NCBI GenBank assembly: GCA_902826775.1
Contig: CADEHE010000004.1
Location: 354,927 to 418,926 of the forward strand
Source of the DNA: an uncultured Pseudomonadota bacterium
GTDB taxonomy: Bacteria > Pseudomonadota > Gammaproteobacteria > Burkholderiales > JALYOK01
Direction: 5' to 3'
DNA: 64,000 bases
The first letter of the stretch is position 1. Every line of letters begins with the position of its first letter. Positions 39,208 to 47,241 of the stretch are shown piece by piece. The translations under genes and the position numbers were made by a program. The notes below the pieces were generated by a model. The model did not search any database, was not told the DNA's origin, and was given only the letters and a program-made list of their open reading frames with translations.

Positions 39208-40410
39208 TCATTTGCTGTTCTTCTTGATGAAATCCGTCATGCGTTCAACGCCTTTGACGATTGCTTCGTTCGAGGCGGCGTAACTGAAACGCACGTGCTG
39301 CCCTTCATCCGGTACGCGGGCGCCGAAATGGATGTCCGCCAACACGGCGACCCCTGCTTCGTTCAATAGCCGCGCGCGAAACTGTTCCGAATCCTTGGCG
39401 CCGATCATGCGGCACGCTTCCGTCACGTTGGGCCAAGCGTAGAAAGCGCCGCCCGGTGTTTTGCAGCTCACGCCCGGCACCTGATTCAGCAATCCGACGA
39501 TCAAGTTGCGCCGCGCCAGAAACGATTCGCGCATCGCTTCAGCGTGTTGTTGTGTGCCGTTGATCGCCTCCACCGCCGCCCACTGGCTGATCTGCGAGGC
39601 GCATGAATCGGTGTTGGTTACCCAGCGCACGAAATGCGGCGCCAAGGCCTTGTTCGCGGCGAAACCCAAGCGCCAGCCGGTCATCGCCCAGGTTTTCGAT
39701 GCGCCATCGGAGATCACGGTGCGTTCGTACATATCGGGCAATTCAGCGATCGAAACGAATTTGCCATCGTAGACCAAGCGGCAATAGATATCGTCCGCGT
39801 ACACCCACACCTGCGGATGTTTGCGCAAAATAGAAGCGATATCCTCCATGTTTTGCCGCGTCAGAATGCCGCCGGTGGGATTCTGCGGCGAATTGAGAAT
39901 CAACAACTTGGTCTTCGGCGTGATTTTCTGCGCCAATTCGTCCGGATCGAACGCAAAGTTACGTTGCTCGCGCAAATAGATTGGCACCGGCACTGCGCCG
40001 TGGGCGCGAATCTGCGATTCGTAGATTGGAAAACCCGGCACTGGGTAGATCACTTCATCGCCCGCGCCATGGTCGGTACAGCACAGAATCATGTAAGCGA
40101 TGAAAGGTTTTGCTCCCGCGCCAATGACGACGTCATCCGGCGCAATGTTCAAGCCGCGCATGTTGCCAAGGTAGCGCGCTGCGGCTTCGCGCAGCTCCGC
40201 AATCCCGGCTGACGGCGTATAGCCGTGCTTGCCGCCGCGCACCGCAGCGATGGCCGCATCCTGAATATTGGCGGGCGTTGGGAAGTCCGGTTGACCGATG
40301 CAGAAAGACACGATGTCTTTGCCTTGGCGCTGCAGCGCGTTAACTTCAGCAAGGACCACAAAGGCGTTCTCGGTGCCGAGAGCGTTGGTGCGTTGGCTAA
40401 GAGCGGGCAT
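39208..40410 (-). CDS. PLP-dependent aminotransferase, class I/II
   Basis: The 400-aa fold-type I aminotransferase has the substrate-binding NSPQNPTGGIL, a PLP-binding region VYADDIYCRLVYDGK, the Schiff-base lysine in SDGASKTWAMTGWRLGF (about residue 236) and the C-terminal arginine in RFSYAASNE. It resembles aspartate/alanine aminotransferases; the specific amino acid cannot be read from sequence. It is upstream of lutA by 112 bp and divergent from the kinase at 40605. Confidence 0.85.
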   Translation of the reverse strand: MPALSQRTNALGTENAFVVLAEVNALQRQGKDIVSFCIGQPDFPTPANIQDAAIAAVRGGKHGYTPSAGIAELREAAARYLGNMRGLNIAPDDVVIGAGAKPFIAYMILCCTDHGAGDEVIYPVPGFPIYESQIRAHGAVPVPIYLREQRNFAFDPDELAQKITPKTKLLILNSPQNPTGGILTRQNMEDIASILRKHPQVWVYADDIYCRLVYDGKFVSIAELPDMYERTVISDGASKTWAMTGWRLGFAANKALAPHFVRWVTNTDSCASQISQWAAVEAINGTQQHAEAMRESFLARRNLIVGLLNQVPGVSCKTPGGAFYAWPNVTEACRMIGAKDSEQFRARLLNEAGVAVLADIHFGARVPDEGQHVRFSYAASNEAIVKGVERMTDFIKKNSK

Positions 40411-40604
40411 GGCGATCGGATATCGAAGTAGCGGCGAATTCTAACATCGCCGCATACGCACTCTTTAGACTAAGTCTTGAGCGGGGCCCAAGTCAGTTAC
40501 CCGAAAGCGGTTTGCTCAGGTACACTTTTGTCCAACCCAGGCAATACCGACTTATCCTGAGAAGAAGCGCGGTGCAGTACGCACCGTAAGAAGGAGAAGC
40601 AACC

Positions 40605-42509
40605 ATGGCAGCGCTTCCGATATCGCTTAAGCGGAAGAAGGCGCACGATGCAGCCGGGCGCGCTTCCGGCGAGTCCACTGCATCAGCACCGCCGCCTTTA
40701 CCCGACGAAGCAACGGCGTCTTCCCTTAAGGCGCAACAAATTGATTTGCTGTATCAGAACTCCACCGCCGGCATTGCTGCCGGCAGCGTGATGTTCTTGG
40801 TTGCCATGGCCGCCATGATTTACTTGGGCGTCGTTACGCCCAGCCTTTGGCTTTGGGGAGCTATTAACTTCGTTTGCTTTTGCATCGGCTTCTTGCAACT
40901 GCGCGCCTACCAAGCGGCTTCGCCCGAATCGAAAGCGCAGCCGGTTTGGGGTCAGCGCATCGTGATCGGTGGTTTGGTGGCCGGAGCGCTTTGGGGCATC
41001 TTGACCTTTTATTTGGGTGGCCCGCTCAAAGGGCAAGAGATTCCCGTTGTCAGCGGCATGGTTTTGCTCATGGTTGGGGCCGTAAGCGGCTATGCGGTGT
41101 ACATGCCTGCCATTTTCGGCTTCAGCTCCGGCATCGTCGGCGTCAGCGTGCTAGGGCTGATTTCCACTGAAGGGCCCTATCACATATCGTTGGCAGTCAT
41201 GATGCTGGCGGTGTTCGCCAGCGTGGTTCAGTTTGGCGTTATTTCCAACCGCGCCTACACCAAAGCGCTGGTCCTCGACAGCAAGAACCGCCAACTGATC
41301 GACTCCCTCACGAAGCACCAATTGCAGCTAGAAGCCGCAAACGAAGCTCGCTTGCAGTTCTTCGCGTCGGCCAACCACGATCTGCGCCAGCCGATGCATG
41401 CGCTAGGCTTATTCGCCGAAGGTTTGCGCGATTTCATCACTGCCGGCGAGGGGCAGCGCGTCTATCGCCGCATGCAGACTTCGATCGGTGCGATGGAAAA
41501 TCTCATCGATCAGTTGCTCAGTGTTGCTAATATGGACGCCGGCACTGTGGTGCCCAAGCCGGTGCGCTTGCCGCTGCAATACCTGTTCAACTCGTTGCAG
41601 GCCTCGCATGAGGCGCTTGCGCACGCCAAGGGACTGACGTTGCGTGTGAGGCCAACGCGGGCGGTCGTATACGCCGATCCTATCCTGCTCTCGCGCGTGC
41701 TCGGCAATTTGCTCACCAACGCGATTCGCTACACGGCGCGCGGCAGCATTCTGGTGGGATGCCGGCGTCAGGCCAAGCCCGCCGCCGGCGACGCTCAAGG
41801 CGCTGCACCTGCCTGGCGCATCGACGTGATCGACACGGGCTGCGGCATTCCCGAAGCGCATTACGATCGCATCTTCGAGGAGTTCGTCCAGCTTAACAAC
41901 CCCGAGCGCGATCGAAGCAAAGGTCTGGGTCTGGGATTAGCCATCGTCAAGCGTCTTTGCGCTCTAATGGGGTGCGAGGTGAGCGTCGTTTCAAAGGTTG
42001 GGCGCGGTTCGCGCTTCTCGATCAAGATCGCCCGCCTGGCTGAAGATGCAACGCCTGATGCACCGACTCAGTCGGATGAATTTGTGCCGAACGCCGTGAA
42101 TATTGCCGGCACGCTTATCGTGGTAATCGACGATGAACGCGATATCCGCGACGCATTGGAGAGCTTGCTGAGCCGCTGGGGCGCGTTCGTGGTGACCGCG
42201 GCATCCGAGCTAGAGGCGCTGCAGCAACTCGAAAAGGAAGAGCGTTTGCCGGACTTGCTCATCTGCGATTTGCGTTTGGCAGAACAGCGCAGCGGCATTG
42301 AGGTGATCGGCAATCTGCGGCGAAAACTCGAATTCGAAGTGCCCGCGATACTCATTTCCGGCGATACCGCACCGCAGCGACTTGAAGAAGCGCGCGCTGC
42401 CAACTTACAGATGGCGCATAAGCCGCTCAGCGCACGTAAGTTACACGCGCTATTGAGTCAAACATTGCCGGCGCGAAACGCCACCGTAGAGGGCGAACAA
42501 CCTACTTAA
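40605..42509 (+). CDS. Hybrid sensor histidine kinase with receiver domain
   Basis: The 634-aa membrane kinase has a soluble N-terminus, about six membrane helices (55-215), a HisKA domain with the H-box FFASANHDLRQPMHALGLF (phosphorylated His258), HATPase N-box VLGNLLTNAIRYTARG with DTGCGIPE and GLGLGLAIVKRL, and a C-terminal receiver (about 500-630) with the phospho-acceptor Asp in LLICDLRLAEQ. AAGGAGA precedes the ATG. A small CGGTGC/GCACCG hairpin (40570-40586) sits just ahead of it. The likely partner is the response regulator at 42571, transcribed convergently. Confidence 0.9.
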   Translation: MAALPISLKRKKAHDAAGRASGESTASAPPPLPDEATASSLKAQQIDLLYQNSTAGIAAGSVMFLVAMAAMIYLGVVTPSLWLWGAINFVCFCIGFLQLRAYQAASPESKAQPVWGQRIVIGGLVAGALWGILTFYLGGPLKGQEIPVVSGMVLLMVGAVSGYAVYMPAIFGFSSGIVGVSVLGLISTEGPYHISLAVMMLAVFASVVQFGVISNRAYTKALVLDSKNRQLIDSLTKHQLQLEAANEARLQFFASANHDLRQPMHALGLFAEGLRDFITAGEGQRVYRRMQTSIGAMENLIDQLLSVANMDAGTVVPKPVRLPLQYLFNSLQASHEALAHAKGLTLRVRPTRAVVYADPILLSRVLGNLLTNAIRYTARGSILVGCRRQAKPAAGDAQGAAPAWRIDVIDTGCGIPEAHYDRIFEEFVQLNNPERDRSKGLGLGLAIVKRLCALMGCEVSVVSKVGRGSRFSIKIARLAEDATPDAPTQSDEFVPNAVNIAGTLIVVIDDERDIRDALESLLSRWGAFVVTAASELEALQQLEKEERLPDLLICDLRLAEQRSGIEVIGNLRRKLEFEVPAILISGDTAPQRLEEARAANLQMAHKPLSARKLHALLSQTLPARNATVEGEQPT

Positions 42510-42570
42510 GAATTCGCTTGCGCGCCAGCGCTTGCCGGTATAGGCCGCAGCAGCGCGCGCCCTTGCTCCG

Positions 42571-43257
42571 CTAGTGCGCGCGCGACAGCGTGCGGCGCGG
42601 GTTGACGCGAAAGCCGCGGCGCGCCGCTTCTAGAACTGCCTCTGTGCGGTTGCGCACACGCAAGGTGCGCAACACCGTGGTGACGTGCTTGCGCACGGTG
42701 TTATCCGAGATGTCGAGCTCTTTGGCGATGAGCTTGTTAGTCAGTCCCTGCATTAAAAAACTTAACACCTGCAGTTCGCGCTCGGTGAGCTGCAGCGCTT
42801 CCAGCGCGCTATCGTCCAGCGCCGGCGGATGTATCGCAGCCGCAAGCGCCTCCTCCTGCGCACGCAGCAGCACCACCGGCGGGAGGTAAATGCCGCCGCC
42901 GAAGATCAGCCGCAGCGCGTTCGCCAGCACAGGCGTGGGGGATGACTTCGGTATAAAGCCCATCGCGCCGGAATCGAGCGCCTCGATCACCGTCTCACGA
43001 TTGTCTTGGCCGGACACCACTACAACCGGAATTGCCGGATACAGATCCCGCAATCTACGCAGACCGCTTAGATCGTGCACATCGCTTAGGCCCACATCGA
43101 GCAATATGAGATCAAAGAGTGAGTCTTGCCGCAGTTGACCGAGCGCTTCAGCGAAACTCGCCGCGCACACGGCATCGGCATCTGGATGGAGCTTCTTGAG
43201 AATAAGCGCCATGCCCTCGCTCACCAATGAGTGGTCATCGACGATCAAGACCTTCAC
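42571..43257 (-). CDS. NarL/FixJ-type response regulator
   Basis: The 228-aa protein has an N-terminal receiver (Asp7/Asp8 acidic pocket in LIVDDHSLVSEG, phospho-acceptor Asp54 in LILLDVGLSD, a lysine in MGFIPKSSPT) and a C-terminal LuxR-type HTH (LTERELQVLSFLMQGLTNKL through DNTVRKHVTTVL). It starts at a GTG with GGAG upstream. It is convergent with the hybrid kinase, separated by 61 bp, and probably acts as its output. Upstream are a perfect 16-bp palindrome (43301) and the 50-bp module A (43384). Confidence 0.9.
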   Translation of the reverse strand: MKVLIVDDHSLVSEGMALILKKLHPDADAVCAASFAEALGQLRQDSLFDLILLDVGLSDVHDLSGLRRLRDLYPAIPVVVVSGQDNRETVIEALDSGAMGFIPKSSPTPVLANALRLIFGGGIYLPPVVLLRAQEEALAAAIHPPALDDSALEALQLTERELQVLSFLMQGLTNKLIAKELDISDNTVRKHVTTVLRTLRVRNRTEAVLEAARRGFRVNPRRTLSRAH

Positions 43258-43300
43258 AAGACGCTCCGCATCGATTCCCCCGGTTAGTGGGTGTGGAAGC

Positions 43301-43316
43301 TACCTACTAGTAGGTA
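43301..43316. promoter_or_regulatory. Perfect 16-bp palindrome upstream of the response regulator
   Basis: TACCTACTAGTAGGTA is identical to its reverse complement. It lies 44-59 bp upstream of the GTG start at 43257, which is a promoter-proximal position. NarL/LuxR-type regulators bind such inverted half-sites, so autoregulation is a reasonable inference. The inner CTAC/GTAG half-sites also occur, in the opposite order, in the TGTAG-C-CTACA dyad of module A. Confidence 0.65.
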
Positions 43317-43383
43317 CTCGGGATTCGTAACCCGAACCGGATTTGATGGTAGCACGCAGTCGAGCGCCGTTACCCCCCACATT

Positions 43384-43433
43384 TGTAGCCTACATTCGGC
43401 CGATCCTGCTGGTCCAACCGCCGCGGCAGCATG
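43384..43433 (+). promoter_or_regulatory. 50-bp repeated module, copy A
   Basis: The module has TGTAG-C-CTACA at offset 1-11, TTCGGC at 12-17, GGTCCAACCG at 28-37 and AGCAT at 45-49. Copies B (45409) and C (53409) share the first dyad and AGCAT at the same offsets; B also shares TTCGGC and GGTCCAACCG exactly. If CAGCAT is a -10 box, the dyad centre is near -50, as for an activator site. Read as + it faces the HTH-citrate synthase gene's 3' end; read as - it faces the response regulator. Confidence 0.6.
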
Positions 43434-43663
43434 CTCAATCGCCGCAGTCGCTCTTAGAAGCATCTCACTCAAGTACTTCGCTTGGTATCGATGGACAGCA
43501 GATATTAAGCAAGTATCTGCGGCTGATACTCCTCATAGGCATTACCCAGGGGAGAAGGTGGCCGTCAAATGCACATTTGCGTCCGTATCGGAATCCCCAA
43601 CTAGCTAGGCGGCACGGAGCAAGGCTCTTGCACCGCAGCTCAACGCGCAGGTACGGTCTGCGA

Positions 43664-44869
43664 TCAGAACTTGACCGTACGCACTACACTCGTTTCTGGC
43701 GGGCGAGCGCTCTGGGGGCGCAGGCCGACGTAGCGCGAGCGTGGCCGAATGAGTCGATCATCCAGGCGTTGTTCCAGCGCATGCGCAATCCATCCAACGG
43801 TTCGTGCAATTGCAAATATCTTCGCGGCGGTGCCTCGGGGAAGCCCCAGTCCCCGCCTGAGCGCAACCAGCCCGAAGTCGATGGTCGGTAAGGCTCCAGT
43901 GTGGGCGAATACTTCGTCCGCGATGCGCTGCGCGGCCCGGTGCGGTTTCCAGACGGTGAAAAGCGCCGCACAGCGTGGATCGGCGCCCGGATACAACGGG
44001 TGCCAGAAGCCTGGTATATTTTCGCCGCGCTCCGCCATTGCCCGTATGCCCTTCGCAATACTGGCACCCGCTTCGATCTTGTCCCACGTCGCTTCCACCC
44101 GCTCGGAATAGCCCCCATGCCGCGAGCCGCTGAGCGCGGCTAGGCCGGCGATCACGGCGGCGCTCATTGACGCGCCGCAGGAGGCGGCACAGCGAGCGGT
44201 GAATGCCGATACATTCAGCTCATGGTCCGCGCAAACAACCAACCCGGCGCGAACACACTCCTGCCCAATTTCGTCCAATCCCCACGCAATTGCGCATTGC
44301 CGGTCAATCGGCTTGGAACTGGAGCCGCGCTGCAACACGGCGCCCGCCACCAGTCTCAGCGCGCGGGCGCACGCCTGCCAGACAGATTTGCTCTCATCCC
44401 AGCGCTGGGCCGCCAGAGCTTCTATACAGCGAGCCGCTATCGCAGACATGTCTTCCTGCGACGCAGTTCTCGCGCGAGGCCGCGGCCGCGAAGCGGCGAT
44501 GCCGCTTCGAAAAGGGTCGATCGTTTCACAACCCCACAACAGCCGCGCGACATCTTCAAGGCGGTGCGTGCGAGCGATATCGGCGATTGCCCATCCGCGG
44601 TAGTAAAGGTTGCCGTCTTCGATGAGCGATAGACTCGACTCCAGGACGGGAAAACCCAAGTGCAGCGCCTCGCCTGCCGCCTTTCTGGGTTGATGCCCGT
44701 AGCTTTTTTGTCTGCCTAACCGCGACACTTCGTCGGATCTGTAACGCCGGCCGTTCGCACCCTTGGTGGCGACCGGCTGCAGCAAGCCACGACTGACATA
44801 TGCATAGAGGGTTGCGGGCTTTACCTTGAGCAAATTCGCAGCCTCGGTCGCCGTCAGCAGTTTCAGCAT
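43664..44869 (-). CDS. Citrate synthase-family protein with N-terminal helix-turn-helix
   Basis: The 401-aa protein starts with a MerR/excisionase-like HTH (about 4-50: LLTATEAANLLKVKPATLYA and the wing GANGRRYRSDEVSRL). A citrate-synthase domain begins at about 65. The catalytic residues are kept: His in GSRHGGYSE, His in GFWHPLYPGADPR (usually GFGHxVY) and Asp in TIDFGLVAL. Such HTH-citrate synthase proteins are known in databases but their role is unclear; they may be regulators sensing an acyl-CoA or 2-oxoacid, or bifunctional. It is divergent from a cupin gene across 109 bp with dyads at 44910-44942. Confidence 0.88.
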   Translation of the reverse strand: MLKLLTATEAANLLKVKPATLYAYVSRGLLQPVATKGANGRRYRSDEVSRLGRQKSYGHQPRKAAGEALHLGFPVLESSLSLIEDGNLYYRGWAIADIARTHRLEDVARLLWGCETIDPFRSGIAASRPRPRARTASQEDMSAIAARCIEALAAQRWDESKSVWQACARALRLVAGAVLQRGSSSKPIDRQCAIAWGLDEIGQECVRAGLVVCADHELNVSAFTARCAASCGASMSAAVIAGLAALSGSRHGGYSERVEATWDKIEAGASIAKGIRAMAERGENIPGFWHPLYPGADPRCAALFTVWKPHRAAQRIADEVFAHTGALPTIDFGLVALRRGLGLPRGTAAKIFAIARTVGWIAHALEQRLDDRLIRPRSRYVGLRPQSARPPETSVVRTVKF

Positions 44870-44909
44870 CTCGCCCCCTATCGAATGAGTTGATTGGCCC
44901 GATCAAGAT

Positions 44910-44942
44910 GGACGCGCTACTGCGTCCTGACGTATCAATACG
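44910..44942. promoter_or_regulatory. Two adjacent dyads between the HTH-citrate synthase and the cupin gene
   Basis: GGACGC-N6-GCGTCC (44910-44915/44922-44927) and CGTAT-CA-ATACG (44931-44942) are both perfect. A third weaker TGAT/ATCA pair lies at 44891-44905. They sit in the shared divergent promoter, so they are candidate operators for the HTH-citrate synthase. Confidence 0.45.
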
Positions 44943-44978
44943 CCATTTCGTCGATTTTGCCGCAACTGAGACATCGCC

Positions 44979-45347
44979 ATGGAGCTGATACAAAACGACC
45001 GCATCAAAGCGCTGCGAAAAGGCGGCGTGTGTTCGCAGCAACTGCTCTCTCCCGAGAACTCGGCGTCCAAGCGGGTGACCATTACACGGGTAACGGTTCA
45101 ACCCGGAGCTCGCAACTCTCGCCATCAGCACAGATCCTCGGAGCAGATCTGGATCGCTTTGGAAGGCAAGAGTTTGCTTTTGCTGGCCGACACCCAAGTA
45201 GCACCGTTCTGCGTGGGCGATGTGGTGCGTTTCGAAGATGGCGAGATCCACGGCCTGCACAACGATAGCGAGGGTCAATTCGTGTATCTGGCGGTCACTT
45301 CGCCACCTATCGATTTTCGGCCGGCCTACGAGCAGGGCAACGCGTGA
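44979..45347 (+). CDS. Small cupin-domain protein
   Basis: The 122-aa protein is a single-domain cupin. Motif 1 is PGARNSRHQHRSSEQIWIAL with two His and a Glu (about 41-61), and motif 2 is FCVGDVVRFEDGEIHGLHND, with His ligands (about 81-100). It could bind a metal and act as a sensor or isomerase; no specific activity is readable. It is divergent from the HTH-citrate synthase and is the last gene before a 551-bp gene-poor gap. Confidence 0.8.
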   Translation: MELIQNDRIKALRKGGVCSQQLLSPENSASKRVTITRVTVQPGARNSRHQHRSSEQIWIALEGKSLLLLADTQVAPFCVGDVVRFEDGEIHGLHNDSEGQFVYLAVTSPPIDFRPAYEQGNA

Positions 45348-45898
45348 AGGCGGCGAAGATGAATCGGGATTGGCGGCGCAGTCCGATCGCTGCAGCTGAT
45401 AGTCCGTTTGTAGCCTACATTCGGCTTATTTTTTCGGTCCAACCGTTGACGTAGCATAAGCAACTAGCTCGCATTGAAGGATGAGCCCGAGCCGAGTCCG
45501 ACAAGTCCCCCTCGGCAAGGAGGGGCGAACGGGACTGCAGAGGCTTTAGCCTGCGGAGGCTTTCAAGAATGCAACAAGAACCACTTGCAAACGGGTAGGA
45601 GAAGAGCGTTATGGCCGCGTACTCCCGACAGATCTTGCTTTTAATGTAGATCAGAAGCTCTTGATGGACTGATACTGGCTCAATCACTAAGAAGGCGCTT
45701 GTGAAATGCAAACTCTAAGCCTTGTTGGCAGTGACCCCCTTCGGTCTGAACCTCAAATCATTCCTTTGCGCCGACGCCAAGGATTAGGCGCTATCCGCCT
45801 CACCTCACGCCAGATTCAACGCCATCACCCAGTTACCCCACGAGCAGCATTGTTGGGGAGATGAACTACACAACGTCAATCACTCAAGGACGAAGAAC
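45348..45898. other. Gene-poor interval carrying module B and hairpins
   Basis: The 551-bp interval between the cupin and the secreted-protein operon has module B at 45409. Near 45503-45537 is a hairpin CCCCTC-GGCAAG-GAGGGG with outer pairing, and near 45548-45561 a small AGCCT-GCGG-AGGCT stem. A ribosome site TAGGAGAAG precedes an ATG at 45611, but the frame closes after 12 codons. A long leader for the operon at 45899 is therefore likely, possibly with decayed small genes; I see no other gene. Confidence 0.55.
45409..45458 (+). promoter_or_regulatory. 50-bp repeated module, copy B
   Basis: It carries TGTAG-C-CTACA (45409-45419), TTCGGC, a T-rich spacer, GGTCCAACCG (45436-45445) and GTAGCAT (AGCAT at 45453-45457). 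Spacing is identical to copies A and C. The spacer has no good -35, as expected for an activator-dependent promoter. It points toward the secreted-protein operon, whose first start codon is 441 bp downstream. Confidence 0.65.
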
Positions 45899-46399
45899 AT
45901 GTCCGACAAGAACCTGAAACTACTATCGAATGCCATCGCAATTCTGAGTCTTGGTCTTTCCTTACCCGAGGGTGCAAGCGCGGCCGACGCCAGCGGGTGT
46001 TACGGCGCGTACTACTCGGATCTACAAGTGTTGCAAGTGGCAAAGAACCATACCGTCATTACGGCAAACGCATTCGGAACTGGCTACGCGACCACCGATC
46101 CAAATTCGCCATTGAAGGGTGCGGCCGGACCTTGCCTGTTGTTCAACGAGATCATCGACGGCAAACCCAAAGGAGAGGCGCGTTGCGTGCGCACCGATCC
46201 GCAGGGCGACCAACTTTTGGTCATCGGCAAGCCAAGTGGGACGAATAGCACCGGTCTGACCGGAACCTGGGAACTGCGTGGCCTGACCGGCAAGTGGGTG
46301 GGCGCAACGGGAGGCGGCGACTGGTGGGACGCAGGATCCGGCAAGGGAGAGAAACACTATTTCCTTTGCTTCAAGGGCACGTTTGAGATGAAGCCGTAG
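45899..46399 (+). CDS. Exported protein 1 of the secreted operon
   Basis: The 166-aa product has a Sec signal peptide (AIAILSLGLSLPEGASAADAS, cleavage near residue 28). The mature part has three or four cysteines and a C-terminal block with GDQLLVIG, then GTWELRGLTGKWVGATGGGD. The same block pattern (GD[QK] ... G[TA]xE[LC][RK]Gx[TS]GK[WYF]) occurs in the products at 46705 and 48430, so these three are probably paralogues. The glycine-rich strand repeats suggest a small beta-barrel. No known family is certain. Confidence 0.75.
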   Translation: MSDKNLKLLSNAIAILSLGLSLPEGASAADASGCYGAYYSDLQVLQVAKNHTVITANAFGTGYATTDPNSPLKGAAGPCLLFNEIIDGKPKGEARCVRTDPQGDQLLVIGKPSGTNSTGLTGTWELRGLTGKWVGATGGGDWWDAGSGKGEKHYFLCFKGTFEMKP

Positions 46400-46461
46400 C
46401 GGACACAGGTTGCTGATCCGACTTATTCACATCGCGGGCCGGTCCTAGCCGCTTTGATGAA

Positions 46462-46494
46462 TTGGCAGAGGCGCGTAGGACTCGCCTCTGCCAA
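46462..46494. other. Perfect 12-bp stem-loop in the secreted operon
   Basis: TTGGCAGAGGCG (46462-46473) and CGCCTCTGCCAA (46483-46494) are exact complements with a 9-nt loop. There is no T-run, and a short frame starts 14 bp later (46508). It could be an mRNA processing or stability element between the first and second exported-protein genes. Confidence 0.55.
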
Positions 46495-46507
46495 GAGGGA
46501 ACGGAAC

Positions 46508-46636
46508 ATGACACGGCTCTCTAAGACTCTAGCTTTCGCCATCGCCACCAGCGCAACCACCAGGTTCACAGCGGACGTGGCTACGGATGGTGGCGAACCC
46601 GCCCGCGAGGAAGAGAAAGAGACGGTCGAGTATTAG
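46508..46636 (+). CDS. Short open frame, possibly a decayed exported protein gene
   Basis: The 42-codon frame begins MTRLSKTLAFAIATSATTRF, which looks like a signal-peptide start, and soon becomes acidic (PAREEEKETVEY). AGAGGGAACGG lies upstream of the ATG. It is probably either a small exported peptide or the remnant of another family member between 45899 and 46705. It is too short to classify. Confidence 0.3.
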   Translation: MTRLSKTLAFAIATSATTRFTADVATDGGEPAREEEKETVEY

Positions 46637-46704
46637 CAGCGCATCGTTGGCAAAGCTCAGCTTCACTGTACCGAGTTCTCGACAAACCACGAAAGGAGTT
46701 CACC

Positions 46705-47196
46705 ATGAAGAAAGCATCGTTGTTCAGCGCGGCGGTTGTTGCATTGTCGTTTTCGGGTTCTTTCGTACACGCAGCCGACGGCAAATCGACCGGACAGTTT
46801 GGTTGGTTCGGCGTGGGCAAAGCTTATGAGATCGAAAAAGATCACTACTACTGGGTCGGCGAATTCAGCGGTACCTTCTTTAACGACAAAGGCGAAGGCA
46901 GTCCCATCCACAACGCCGGTGTCAAATGCCCTGGTCAATTAGATCTCAACTACGCCACCGACAAGTCCACTGCGTCGGGCTACTGCATGATCCAAGATCT
47001 CGACGGCGATAAGATCCATTGCGTTTGGCGCAATGAGGGCGTTGCCAAGCCTGGAAATTTCAATCCAGGCACCTTCGAGTGCAAAGGCCAGAGCGGAAAG
47101 TACAAGGGACTGGACGCCAAGAACACCTTCAAAGCCAGCACGCGCGTCAATTGGGCGGATGGCACATCGAGCGGTGTGGCGATTTGGAACCGGTAA
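46705..47196 (+). CDS. Exported protein 2 of the secreted operon
   Basis: The 163-aa product has a clear signal peptide (SLFSAAVVALSFSGSFVHAA, cleavage after VHA). The mature part contains WFGVGKAYEIEKDHYYWVGE, cysteines in VKCPGQ, GYCMIQD, IHCVWR and FECKGQ, and the shared block GDKIHCV ... GTFECKGQSGKYKG. This supports paralogy with the products at 45899 and 48430. AAAGGAG sits before the ATG. Function unknown. Confidence 0.75.
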   Translation: MKKASLFSAAVVALSFSGSFVHAADGKSTGQFGWFGVGKAYEIEKDHYYWVGEFSGTFFNDKGEGSPIHNAGVKCPGQLDLNYATDKSTASGYCMIQDLDGDKIHCVWRNEGVAKPGNFNPGTFECKGQSGKYKGLDAKNTFKASTRVNWADGTSSGVAIWNR

Positions 47197-47241
47197 GCCA
47201 CTTTCAACTAGATTCTTCACCCACCCACAAGAAGGAACCTC

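Larger units (their letters stand above)
43258..43663. other. Gene-free regulatory interval between the response regulator and the HTH-citrate synthase
   Basis: About 406 bp with no convincing gene. It contains the palindrome at 43301-43316 and module A at 43384-43433. The rest is low in GC for this genome. Open frames here have no ribosome site and no recognisable product. No terminator is obvious for the citrate-synthase fusion ending at 43664. Confidence 0.6.

Noticed and set aside
45415..45711. Minus-strand frame of about 98 codons in the gap before the secreted operon
   Set aside because: No ribosome site, no recognisable domain, and it overlaps module B and the hairpins.
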